Positions 45,909 through 56,500 of a stretch of 64,000 bases of DNA are shown one piece after another. Numbering within the stretch: position 1 is the first letter of the stretch; each line of letters begins with the position of its first letter. The stretch comes from Coffea arabica (taxonomy: Eukaryota > Streptophyta > Magnoliopsida > Gentianales > Rubiaceae), in NCBI RefSeq assembly GCF_036785885.1, contig NC_092316.1:49671001-49735000 (forward strand), given 5' to 3'. A program made the translations under genes and the position numbers. The notes beneath the pieces are model-generated. The model ran no database searches and was not told where the DNA came from. It saw only the letters and a program-made list of their open reading frames with translations.

Positions 45909-46876
45909 TTAAGAAATATCTGGTCTTGTGCAACTCATTGCATACATTAAACTTCCAATTATACTTGCATATTCTAACTGAATAATTGGATTACCAGCAT
46001 TCTCATATAATTTGAAATTAGGATCAAAAGGAGTAATAGCCTCTTTCACATTCAAATGTTGATACTTTTTCAAAATTTTATCAACATAATGCGATTGTGA
46101 AAGTGCAAATCCCCCACCATGCCTCTTAACTTTAATCCCTAAGATAGAAACCACCTTTCCAAGATCTTTCATTTTGAAATTGTCAGAAAAATACTTCTTA
46201 GTATCTACTACTGCTTGATCGTTAGTATCAATAATTAGCATGTCGTCTACATAGAGACAAATGATCACTCCATACTTGTCACTGAATTTAGAATAAATGC
46301 ACTTGTCAGTATTATTTGACCTAAATCCATGTGAAAATAAAACAATTTCAAATTTTTTATACCATTGCTTAGGTGTTTGTTTCAATCTATATAATGATTT
46401 TACAAGTTTACACACCTTATTCTCATTTTTAGGAAGTACAAAGCCCTCCAGTTGTTCTACATACACCTCTTTATCTAAATTACTATTTAGAAAGGCTGTC
46501 TTGACATCCATTTGATATACAAAAAGGCTATAGATTGAAATTAAAGCCAAAAGTACTCTAATGGATGCAATTTTAGCAACTGGTGCATATGTGTCGAAAT
46601 AGTCAACACCTTCCTTTTATCTAAAACATTTGTCCACCAACCTAACTTTATAAGTTAGTATGGATCCATCCATGGAATATTTCTTTCAAAATACCCACTT
46701 ATAATGAATAGGTTTAGAATCATGTGGTCAATCAACTAGGACCCACGTACCATTAGATAACAATGAATCCATTTCATCATTTACCACCTTTTTCCAAAAT
46801 ATTGAATCTCTATATTTCATAACTTCACTAAATGTTTTAGAATCATCCTCTACACTAAATAAAATTGGAGTTTTAT
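45909..46876 (-). pseudogene. Copia reverse transcriptase, stop-ridden at the N-terminal side
   Basis: The longest open part (46,550-45,909, 213 codons) contains YQMDVKTAFLNSNLDKEVYV, CKLVKSLYRLKQTPKQWY and the catalytic CLYVDDMLI (YVDD) motif, ending at a stop after AMSCTRPDIS. Upstream, 46,876-46,551 continues the RT domain but contains several in-frame stops. The catalytic core is preserved, yet the gene cannot make a full enzyme. Confidence 0.9.
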
Positions 46877-47870
46877 TTAGTCGAGAATCTCTATTGCCTT
46901 CAACAGGAAAGACAATAGCTTGTGAAGAGATAAAATCGGAGAGTGGACTCTTTTCTTTTCTTTGTCTCTGACTCCTCCTTGATTCAAAAGGAGTGTCAAT
47001 TTCCTTCTTTTTTTTGTACCATTAGAAAGATCAGCACTATTAGAAGAACTTGGTTCATTGTGTGGATCATTTTCAACTCTTGAATTATTGAGAAACTTAT
47101 TCTTAAAAAATTCAACATCTCTTGATTCTACAATCACATTAGAATCAAGATCAAGTAGCCTATAGACTTTAGAATTTTTAGAATAGCCAACGAATACATT
47201 TTTAAGTTCTCTAGGTCCCAATTTTATTCTTTAATTTTCCAAAACTCTATAATAAGCTATACATTTCCAAACTTTTAGATAATTCAAGTTTGGTTTTCTT
47301 CCCTTCCACAACTCATATGGAAACACTTTAGTCTTCAAGAAGGGAATACAATTATGCACATGACATGCAGTCAATAAAGCCTCGCCCCACAAATTCTTTG
47401 GCAGACCAAAACTTAAAATCATGGCATTTACCATATGTTCGAAAATTCTATTTTTTCTTTTAGCCAAACCATTTTTTTGTGAAGTATAAGGAGCACTTGT
47501 TTGGTGTACACACCATTATTTTCATAAAAATTTGAGAATTCGGTAGAAAAATATTCACCACCTCTATCACTTCTCAATATTTTGATTTTTTTATTTAATT
47601 GATTTTCAACAAAGAGACTTATATGTCTCAAACATATAAAAGATTTCATCTTTTATTTTCATCAAATATACATGCACACATAGAGTAATCATCAATGAAA
47701 GTGATGAAATATCTATTACCATCTCTTGTTAAAATTCTATTCAACTCACAAACATCCGAATGTACAAGATCAAGCAATTGTGAGTTTTTTTCAACTTTAG
47801 GAAAAGGCAACTGTTATCTTGGTTTGAACACATGTTTCACACTTCTTATTCACATTGTCACTAAATGAAA
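46877..47870 (-). pseudogene. Copia integrase region, fragmented
   Basis: Three frames carry integrase pieces: 47,649-47,428 (KILRSDRGGEYFSTEF, part of the D,D35E core), 47,467-47,231 (NRIFEHMVNAMILSFGLPKN, PYELWKGRKPNLNYLKVWKC) and 47,221-46,877 (KNVFVGYSKNSKVYRLLDLD, the C-terminal region). Frameshifts and stops lie between them. The first catalytic Asp region just upstream of 47,649 is damaged. Confidence 0.88.
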
Positions 47871-49247
47871 TTAGACCATTTTTAGACATTGTTGTAGCAT
47901 TTTGTGATTAACATGTCCTAATCTATCATACCACGAAAAGTAAGCAAAATTAACAAAACAAAGAGAAACATCATCATTCTTATTGATACTTAATTTAAAC
48001 ATGTCATTACAAGAGTAGATTTTTCCAACAAATACACCATTCTTGAACAATATCACTTTGTTGGCCTCTAGTACAGCTTTCAACCCTTTCTTGTTAAGAA
48101 TATCAGTAGAAACAAGATTTTTTATAATATCCGGAACATGAAGTACATTAGTGAGGACTAATTTCTTGCCGGAAGTGAATTGAATATTCACACAACCTTT
48201 GCCATGAACTTTAGCCCTTACACCATTTGCCATCACTACTTCATGTTCTTCAAGAATTTCATAATTCTTGAATTGATTCTTGTTATTGTACACATGAATG
48301 GCTACATCAGAATCATTCCACCAATCCTTGGAAGAATTAGGTGTGGTCATGTTCACTTCAGTCAATGTACCAAGTAACATCATAGCAACGATTTCTGAAA
48401 TTTCGTCAACAAGATTTGTGGTTGAAGCACCACTAGTCTTTTGTTTCTTATCATACCGGCATTCAAATTTGTAATGGCCTTTTTTGCTATAATTATAGCA
48501 ATTTCTATTCTTCTTCTTATTGTCATTAGAATTAGTATTATTAGGTTTCTTCCTTTTGAAATTGAAAGACTTTCTTTCATTCACAAAATTCACCTTAAAT
48601 TTATTTTCCACTTTCACTTTAGATTCAACATTCACATCTTTCTTTTGAAGATTTCTAGCATTTTCTTCAATCCTTAGATGTTTCAAAACACCATTTAAAG
48701 TCAAAATTTCAGAAATATGGAGCAATTCCTTTTGATAGTTATTCCAACTAAGAGGCAACTTGGAAAAAATAGCCCTCACTTGAAATGCTTCTGAAATTTC
48801 AATACTTAAATCTTTGAGTTTTGAAACAATCACTTGCAAATTGTGAATTTGATCAAGAAGTGGGGAATTGTCTATAAATTTGAACTCAAAGCATTTTTTG
48901 ATAAGAAACTTATCTGAGCTTTGCTTTTGATTGACATGTTGACACTCAAGGGTAGCCCAAATCTCCTTTGGTGACTTGACGGTTGTGAATAAATCATAGA
49001 AACTATCTAACAAACTATGGAGGATGTGACCTTGACGCACTACTTCATCTTCTTCATGTTTTTTCCTTTGTCTATTCAAAACCTCTGAATCGTCATCCTT
49101 TGAAGGAGAAATTTCTGGAAGATTTGGGTTCAACACATATGCCACCTTCAAGACTGTTAAGAAGAAGATCATCTTATCCTTCCACCTATTGAAATTGGTT
49201 CTGATTCCATCTAAGTGGTCCAAGTTGACAAAGTCTTGATTCATCAC
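47871..49247 (-). CDS. Copia gag-protease-preintegrase frame, 458 codons
   Basis: Open from MMNQDFVNLDHLDGIRTNF to the gag-pre-integrase motif WYDRLGHVNHKML. The N-terminal half is the UBN2-type gag (RWKDKMIFFL, LLHISEILTLNGVLKHLRIE). A zinc knuckle at about residues 249-262 reads CYNYSKKGHYKFEC: the second Cys of the CX2CX4HX4C motif is Tyr. The protease active site is DSDV instead of the usual DSGA (WWNDSDVAIHV). Both changes suggest that gag and protease lost function although the frame stayed open. Confidence 0.85.
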   Translation of the reverse strand: MMNQDFVNLDHLDGIRTNFNRWKDKMIFFLTVLKVAYVLNPNLPEISPSKDDDSEVLNRQRKKHEEDEVVRQGHILHSLLDSFYDLFTTVKSPKEIWATLECQHVNQKQSSDKFLIKKCFEFKFIDNSPLLDQIHNLQVIVSKLKDLSIEISEAFQVRAIFSKLPLSWNNYQKELLHISEILTLNGVLKHLRIEENARNLQKKDVNVESKVKVENKFKVNFVNERKSFNFKRKKPNNTNSNDNKKKNRNCYNYSKKGHYKFECRYDKKQKTSGASTTNLVDEISEIVAMMLLGTLTEVNMTTPNSSKDWWNDSDVAIHVYNNKNQFKNYEILEEHEVVMANGVRAKVHGKGCVNIQFTSGKKLVLTNVLHVPDIIKNLVSTDILNKKGLKAVLEANKVILFKNGVFVGKIYSCNDMFKLSINKNDDVSLCFVNFAYFSWYDRLGHVNHKMLQQCLKMV

Positions 49248-49739
49248 CTTGATAACAGATTCTTAAGTAGACTCCATACCAATCTCAAATCAGACCTTAA
49301 GATAGTTGAAGAAATGGGGATTACAAGTGTATAGAACCTACTACAAAACTATTACAAGAATAATATTAAGACTAAACTAAATTTTTTTGAAAATTCAAAA
49401 GAGCTTTAAAGGCATGTGCTTTAGGGATGCTGTTGAGTCGAGTCGAGTCGAGCTCGAGTAGTACCATATTCGAGCTCGAGCTCGAAGGTTATGAGCACTA
49501 CTCGAGCTCAAGATCGAGCTCGAACAAGCCTCAAACTTCAGACTCGAACTCGACTCGATGTAGTTAAAAACAACTCAAGCTCAAACTCATATAAGATTCA
49601 AGCTCAAGGACTCGAGCTAAACTCGTAAAATGAGCTCGAAAACCTTTGTTTTCTATACCAAAATTCAGCAAAAATTGAGTGCAAAAAATCTGTGCTTTCC
49701 TTCAATAAAATAGCAACTCATATTAAAACATGCATTTTG

Positions 49740-50594
49740 CTTTATTTCAATGCAAATGCCAACCATGTGATTCAAGCACTCTAAAATCCACAGTATCAAA
49801 CTAGTTAATATGACAGTTTCTCAATAGCCAAAATAGCCGTGTAAGCAAAAGAAATAGAGAACTTGATATTAATAGAATTTAGTCACAACACACTGAATGT
49901 ACAGATTTGAGATCAAGTTCTCTGTACAACATTCTATTAAGATCCATTGCCAAGATTCTATACAGCACCTCATGTATAGATTTTAGTCAAAAGTCAAAAC
50001 ACAACTTGGCAACAACTATACAACATTCACTTGAGTAAAAAAAAAAAATCACCAGATTCACTACAGCTATACAGATTTGAGTCCAAAGTCAAAAGTCAAA
50101 ACACAACTTGGCAACCACAGCTTGTCAACATTCACTGGAGTAAAAAAAAATTACTAGATTCACCACAACTGTACAGATTTGAGTCAAAAGTCAAAACACA
50201 ACTTGGCAACCACAGCTGTACAGATGTGAGACAGGTCATTTGAGATGTTAACTGCATAGAGTTCATATTCCAAAATTCCAAGTTTCTAACACCTATTGCC
50301 AACCAAAAAAATATAAGTCCTGTCAAATATCACCAAAGACAAAAAAATGAATCAAATTAAGGTACAAAATTATCGAGAACTCTAAATAACTACAAATCCA
50401 CAATGCTAAACCTGATTCAAAATAAGCCCTTTGCAATAAACCTTCAAACCTTGAGCAATTCAATTTCTTTGATTATTCTAGCATGATGCATTTACAATAA
50501 AAACCACCCAAGGCAAATAATTTAGAAATAAAAGAAGTCATAACTTGTTGAACTTGGCCATAAAAGTTGAATAATAAAACAATAAAACTTACTT
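49740..50594. other. Noncoding part of the BED-hAT element with direct repeats
   Basis: Between terminus and transposase. At about 50,030-50,220 the phrase CAGATTTGAGTC(C)AAAGTCAAAA with ACACAACTTGGCAACCACAG recurs three times, an imperfect tandem array of roughly 100-bp units. No gene; the plus-strand frame at 50,031-50,243 arises from this array. Confidence 0.55.
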
Positions 50595-52704
50595 TCACTT
50601 TCTTTGAGATCCTATGAAGCTTTCTACACCAGTTCCTGCACACAACAACACCTGAACTGTATCTGAATGAAGGGAAGCACGATAACTATCAATAACTCGA
50701 GTTTTGGCATTAAATGTGGCCTCAGATGCCACTATAGTTACAGGAATAGCCAAGATGTCAGCCGCTATTTTGGGACAATATTGGATATGCAACCCTATTG
50801 CTTTTCCACCACTCTAAACAATCATAGGCATTTGGGTTAAAACTCGTCTTTAGGCGAGCCTTTTCTCAATAATCCACCAATTCAGATCTCTGTGGCTCGG
50901 TAGTTTCCATTTCGTCACAGTACTCATCAAAGTCAACCCATCTAGAAGAAGATGTTGCATTTTTTTGTGGCCTTTTTGAAGCACATGAGTGGACTACATT
51001 TTCTTTTTCAATTGCATTCAAATTTGCATACTCATCATAAAGCTCAAATAAAACTTTCTTCACACTGGAAATATGTTCTTGTGCCTCAAAAGATGGAAAC
51101 ATTTGAGGGAAGGCGAATTCAACAACTCTCGTTTTCTGCCTTGGATCTAGAATGGTAGCAATAGCCATTAACAAATTGCATTCACCCCAATATTTGTCGA
51201 ACTTGACCTTTATCTTTCCAACCATAGCTCGGATGAAGTCATTTTCACCATTCACTCAAGAATCTAAGACTTTCTTAATTTTCACAACCTCTTGAAGGAA
51301 CAAATTGCTCGTAGGATATTCACTCCCGGATATTACATGCATGGCTGCCCAAACTTTCTCTAACACAGAGCACACTTTTTCTGTTTTTTCTCAATCCTCA
51401 TAAGCTGGACAAGAATCATAGAATGGCTCTCTATCTTGAAAATGAGGAAAAATATCTTTGAACTTCATAGCACAACTTAGCATTTCGAAGGTGGCATTCC
51501 ATCTTGTTCGACAATCATAAAGCAATTTCTTCCCCAATATTTGAAGTTGTTGTGCAATCTCAGCGAACAACAATAATCTAGTCTCTGAGCAATTGACAAA
51601 ATCGACACTGTTTCTAATTTTGTTTACAATATCCACAATCTCAGAAATGCTGATGTGAACAATAAGGTTCAAGATATGCGCATAGCATCGAACATGAAAC
51701 AACTTGCCACCACCTAATAGCTTTTTCGATCTACTAAAATCATCCCGCAAAACTCTAATAGCCACATCATTGGCCGAAGCATTGTCAACTGAAATTGTGT
51801 GTATCTTCTGCTTGATACCCCAATCCTTCATACACTTGAAGAGTGAAGCAGCAATCTCAACCTCTCGTCTAGGAGGTGGCATGTGAACAAAGTTGAGCAC
51901 TCTCTTTTGTAGCTTCCAATCCGAGTCAATCTAATTGCCAGTAATAACCATATATTCGATCTTTTGATTTTTGAATTTTCAAAGATCGGTTGTGAGGCTC
52001 ACCTTTTTCACATTTCTCAACTTGTTCTTCAGCTTCTTTTTCTCAAGTTCATAGACTGCTACACAATCATTTTTTGCTACTCCTCTGGTGATCTTCTGCC
52101 ACTCGGACATTCCACGCTTTAGAAAAATATTCAAACATTCTTCTTCCAGAATGGTAAAGGGATGTTCGTGCATCAAAATCCAATGTGCAGCTGCTTCTCT
52201 CATTTTCTCCATGTCAAATTTCTCGGTATGCAAAGGTGGTACAGTAGGAAATGCGTTATTAGCCGGTTGAAAGTTCAATTTTGTTTGTTGTGCAGCTTGT
52301 CTTAAACTTGCTTTTCTAGATGGACATGAGTTCCAGTGCCACCACATGCTAGATGTTTGCTTTGATTTACCCCTTGATAGCTTTTTATTGCAGTAACGGC
52401 AAATGGCATAGTAATTGCCATTTTCTTCAAATTCGTTGAAGTCCTCCCAAGCTTCAGAAGTTTTATTTCGTTTTGGAATATGGAATTCATCATCTTCATC
52501 TAATTTATCCTTTTCTCCTTCTGTATTGTTATTGTCAGCAACCACAACTTGTTGTCCTTCTTGTATATTACCTAAAAAAGTACTTTGTGTAATCGGATCT
52601 TTCTTCCCTTTTCCTTTTCGTTTTTTGTTTTGTTTCTCTTTTCTGCTCTTAAAGAGGAAGGATAACAGGTCTCTACTTACCTTTTCAGTAACACGATTCC
52701 TCAA
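50595..52704 (-). pseudogene. hAT transposase, RICESLEEPER/BED type, broken
   Basis: Reading the minus strand: 52,704-51,979 encodes a basic N-terminus and a BED zinc finger (SEAWEDFNEF, CRYCNKKLSRGKSK, MWWHWNSC). 51,900-51,391 encodes the catalytic region (ISVDNASANDVAIRVL, KLFHVRCYAHILNLIV, RTRWNATFEML). 51,255-50,866 encodes the conserved middle (ILDPRQKTRVVEFAF). 50,792-50,595 encodes the hAT dimerisation end ([17 protein letters not shown]). In-frame stops separate the blocks, for example at about 51,976, 51,930, 51,391 and 51,255. It cannot yield a full transposase. Confidence 0.9.
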
Positions 52705-52720
52705 CTTCTAAGTTATAGGT

Positions 52721-54267
52721 GAATAGCTCAAAAAATCGAACTCAATTTCATCCTACCTCAATCTTACCTTATGCAATGAATTATTTAAGCGTTTCTATCT
52801 TTTTAGATGGTACAAAAAATTTAACCGTTTCATTACGAGATTAGAATTATGAACATAATTTTTTGTGACATTTTTGGTATTGATGATAGTTGATGAGTTG
52901 GAGACTCAGCTGAATTAAGAATAAATGCTAAATGGATGATCTAACTACACTAAAGAAAGAAATTTCAAGAGTGTGGATGTAATAAAAATTGGATTTGGCT
53001 AATTTGGAATCTAGCTTAACAATTAATATAATATTTTGAAATATGCTATCATCGCACAATTATGCCCTAAAAGTATCATTATAACAAAAAGATAGTCAAT
53101 AGCAGGAGTAGGAGTGTAAGCGAGTCTAAACAAGTCGAACATTCCTATGTTCAAATTTGGTTAATTATTTTGATGAGTTTGAAATTTTATTCTAATTTAA
53201 CTTGTTTACTTATCGAGTCGAGTTTAAACGAGATTTTATGAAGTCAAACTGGAATGAGTTTGAGTAGTTTGAATAGTTTATATGTAAAATTTAACTTTTA
53301 TACTAATCGAATCGAGTTCTAATAGAACTTAAAAGTATATCAAATACAAAATGCTATTTAAGTTGGTTTCATTAGTTAACAAATCATATTCGAACGAGTT
53401 CTTGTCAAATCAAATTCAATTAAAATATCAAACATAGTTTAGTTCGTCAATCAACCTAAGCAAGGGAATCCACTTGAATCATCTTTGGGACTCAAGCTTC
53501 ATGGTTGACAACATTTCAAAGTGCATCATCCTTGAGTTCAATCTCGAATTGGTGGGACATAAAATGCACTACATATAGGGCTGAGCCTGAATTGCACCTT
53601 CTAGACCTTTCACTTGAAATGACGAATAAAGCACTAACCAACCAAAGAAAAAAGAGTTGAATGATAATTTTTGATGGGAGGTTGACTTTGGAGTCTTTAG
53701 TGCTACATACATGGTTCTCGACAGGGTAAGGCTTGGAATAGTAAATCCCATGATGGGTAAACAGTACTACTTTATGCAACTGAGCCCAAGAGATAGATCC
53801 CACTAAGTATAAGAAATTGGACAAAATTGTGGTCATGAACAAAATAACTGGCCCCTGATGTGATTTTTTTTCTAATATTTTAACTTTAATTACATTGGCA
53901 TAAATCACGTCATTAGTTTTCAAAAATATATCCTAAGAATTTATCTAGTCAACCATTTAGTAGCATGATCATTTAGCCACCGCGACATCCTCCCACCATG
54001 GTGTTTGTAAAGATAATTTGGACTTAAATAACGTCATAAAAAGTCAGTGGGGACGTCAAATGTTACTCTAGTCTTAAAAGGGCTAACCTCACTGTGCACT
54101 TTGTATACTTGTATCACATTCTAACATTGCACTATAAACTTTAATTTTTAAAACTTTGCACTTTAACCTTTCAGAATTGTTCCATTTAAATCCAATCGAT
54201 AACACTATTAGAAAACCTAGCGGAATTGAGGATCGTACAAATCAATGACCAAGTACTGAGAGTGATT
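52721..54267. other. Intergenic with a truncated hAT terminus
   Basis: At 53,109 TAGGAGTGTAAGCGAGTC resembles a hAT MITE left end, followed by GAGTCGAG-type words to about 53,460, but no right end was seen. The minus frame at 53,516-53,923 (135 codons) has no recognisable domain and is not called a gene. Confidence 0.35.
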
Positions 54268-54364
54268 TTTTTTTCTTTTCTTTTTTTTTTAAGTGAGAGG
54301 ATTTAAATTCATTATTTTCTAGTTACAATCCCTTTCATCTCAGCATCCAATCCAACCGTCTCCC
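54268..54364 (-). mobile_element. Short SINE-like insertion with 15-bp target duplication
   Basis: Flanked by AGTACTGAGAGTGAT (54,253-54,267) and AGTATTAAGAGTGAT (54,365-54,379), 13 of 15 identical. On the minus strand the ~97-bp body starts GGGAGACGGTTGG, includes GAATTTAAATCC (degenerate box B) and ends in a long A-rich tail. This fits a small tRNA-derived SINE. Confidence 0.6.
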
Positions 54365-54703
54365 AGTATTAAGAGTGATCAAATAAAGCAAAAGGACCAC
54401 ACATGGATCAAAATGATACATTGTCATCGATATGCACTGTCTTCCCAAGTAATTTTGCTAACAATAATGTTACGAGTTAGATTTAAATGGGAAAAGGACG
54501 AGAGGTTATGTTACAAAATATCCAAAATTAAAGTTTAAAGTTAAAAAAAAAAATAGGGTACAAGTTCAGAGGTACAAAACAAAAATTAATTCATTTTAAA
54601 TGCATACACAATTTATGTATGTTCGCAACACAATCCTGTAGAATTGCTCAAAAGGAAAAGATAATTAGGAAGAAATCTTAACATCCTCCCCCCACCCCAC
54701 CCC

Positions 54704-55099
54704 TAGGGGTGTTCACGAATTGAGCCGCTCACGATCGGATACGAGCTCGACTCGGTCAATATCGAGCTCGACTCGCTCGAGTTAATTAAGTCGAACTCGA
54801 GCTGCTCGCGAGCTCAATTATATATATATTTTTTATTTTTTATTTTAATAATAACATTACACATATATTCCTAATATTTTATTATTTGTTAAAAAATTAT
54901 TATTTTATTTATTTTTAAAAATAAATACTTATTTTTTATTTTTTAAAAATACATTTATTATTATTATTATTTTTTTAAACTCGAGCTCGATATTTTGAGC
55001 TCGTTAAGCTCGAGCTCGAATTCAAGTTTTACAAAATTAACTGGAGGCTCGACTTGATTAGGCCAAAACTCGGCTCGACTAGGCTCGTTTGTACCCCTA
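54704..55099. mobile_element. hAT MITE, 396 bp, with perfect 8-bp target duplication
   Basis: Begins TAGGGGTGTTCACGAA and ends TCGTTTGTACCCCTA. CCCACCCC is present on both sides (54,696-54,703 and 55,100-55,107). Subterminal GAGCTCGA/TCGAGCTC repeats, and a central block of AT-rich sequence, match the MITE at 43,263-43,586. Noncoding. Confidence 0.92.
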
Positions 55100-55481
55100 C
55101 CCACCCCACAGAAAAAATAAAGAACACCTTAAACTTTACCATCTTTTGTTTGCTCTATTCTACCATAAATTAGGCCTTGGTACGTATCCAAGATGTTGAA
55201 AACACGCTAGTTTTTTGTTTCTTTTTTTTTTTCCTATAGAAAAAAATGTTAGGAGGACAAGCTCATCCCATTCTAAAATCAAGTCAAGTCATCGGCGCAT
55301 TTTTTCAATGACTTAGAGCGATTTTTTTATGATTCTCTACCAATGAGAGATTATTGACAACAGACCTTATAAGCTTTAACTTGAATAAGGTGAATGAGTC
55401 TTATCAACTCAATCAACCCTAGATAGCAGAAACCATGTTAGTATCTATAAGGTTTTTCATATGTAGAATAACAGAAAATTT

Positions 55482-56096
55482 GCTCCGTTTGAATTAGCTG
55501 TTTTTGAAATATTTTACTATAACAGTTTATATAAAAAAAATTTTACTGTAGATGTTTTTGAAGGGGTTTATGGAATATACCTTAGAGTACCTTTAAAATT
55601 AAAATATTTTTAAAATACTTCTTGAAAATTAATATTACCACCCATAACTATCCCCACCGCCACCACCCCCTCCCTCTTCCTCCTCCCCTCCCCTTCCCCT
55701 CCACCCCTCGATCTGGTCACAGCTAAATCACGACCAAAAGGTACCAAACCTTCTGGCTGCGATTTGGCCTCAACCAACCAGATCGATGGGGGGGGGGGGA
55801 GGGAATGGCGGGAGGGTGGCGGGGAAGGGGAAGAGGGGAGGAGGAAGAAAAGAGAGGCGAGGAGGAAGGAAAAGGGAGGGGGTGGTGACGGTGGTGGGTG
55901 GCGGTGAGAGAGGGGTGGTGGTGATAGGTGAAAAACGTTGTAGAATTTATTTTATTTTAATTTTTTATGTGTATTTGCGAATTATTTTTGATATATTGCA
56001 TGGATGAGATATTTTTTGAGTTATTTTTGTTTGTGAATTGCTGTAGTATTGTATTTTAAAAACTTGCTTTAGAAAATAGGCCAATCCAAACGGAGC
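55482..56096. mobile_element. Hairpin MITE with GCTCCGTTTGRATT ends
   Basis: Left terminus GCTCCGTTTGAATTAGC, right terminus CCAATCCAAACGGAGC. Inside, a C-rich pyrimidine tract (about 55,650-55,705) is followed by a G-rich purine tract (about 55,788-55,920), similar in design to the elements at 1,549 and 32,695. The glycine/arginine-rich frame at 55,786-56,007 is a product of this tract, not a gene. Confidence 0.75.
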
Positions 56097-56500
56097 ATAT
56101 TTTTCATTCCCAAACTTTGGGTCATGGACACATTTCACCCTCAAACTTTTTGACATACTATATTTAGTATCCAAACTATCAATTTTTGACCAATTTCATC
56201 CTCAAAATAGGAAACTAATCAATTTGAAAGGAAATCAGGCATCTAATGAGCATGAATTTGTTGAGTAAAACTTTTGCACTGTTTAAAATCAGCAAAATGG
56301 AATGGCTATCTTCACTCTCCCAACTACAATATCTTTCTTCCCAACTCTAATTTCCATTCAAATTGATTAATTTTCCATTTGAAGATGAAATTAGTCAAAA
56401 ATTAATAGTTCAAATACTAAATGTGTTATGTTAGAAAGTTTGAGAACTAAATGTGTTCATGATTCAAGGTTTAGGGATGAAAACTAGAGCATTTTCCCAT
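56097..56500. mobile_element. Long-TIR MITE interrupted at its left end
   Basis: The left arm (TTTTTCATTCCCAAACTTTG, GACACATTTCACCCTCAAAC, CTATCAATTTTTGACC) is mirrored by the right arm (AAAAATTAATAGTTC, GAACTAAATGTGTTC, GGGATGAAAACTAGAGC). The inverted repeats are about 110 bp. The left arm starts immediately after the previous MITE, which probably inserted into its terminus. Confidence 0.55.

Larger units (their letters stand above)
43751..49421 (-). mobile_element. Ty1/copia LTR retrotransposon, degenerate, 5' LTR truncated
   Basis: Minus-strand element with the order gag, protease, integrase, reverse transcriptase, RNase H, which is the copia order. The 3' LTR is complete (43,751-44,383). 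A 118-bp piece of the 5' LTR remains at 49,304-49,421, with about a dozen mismatches, mainly transitions, to the other LTR. The sequence TTGGTATGGAGTC, about 25 bases inside the 5' LTR, resembles a degenerate tRNA-Met primer-binding site. All coding regions except gag are split by stops or shifts, so it is dead. The 5' LTR ends exactly where a hAT terminus starts at 49,422. Confidence 0.93.
49422..52720 (-). mobile_element. Degenerate BED-finger hAT transposon, right end missing
   Basis: The left terminus TAGGGATGCTGTTGAG is followed by dense GAGTCGAG/GAGCTCGAG repeats, as in the hAT MITEs at 43,263 and 54,704. The transposase relic occupies 50,595-52,704. No matching inverse terminus or 8-bp repeat of ATGTGCTT was found to the right, so the 5' side (minus orientation) is deleted or obscured. 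The missing rest of the copia 5' LTR cannot be found beyond it either, so one deletion may have removed both. Confidence 0.75.

Noticed and set aside
50031-50243. 70-codon frame with internal repeats
   Set aside because: The repeats are DNA-level tandem units in the noncoding part of a dead hAT element.
53516-53923. 135-codon minus-strand frame
   Set aside because: No domain similarity recognised. It follows a truncated hAT remnant and has no splice or start context that favours a gene.
55786-56007. Gly/Arg-rich 73-codon frame resembling a glycine-rich protein
   Set aside because: It lies in the G-rich arm of a MITE and ends in AT-rich sequence; no signal peptide or conserved block.
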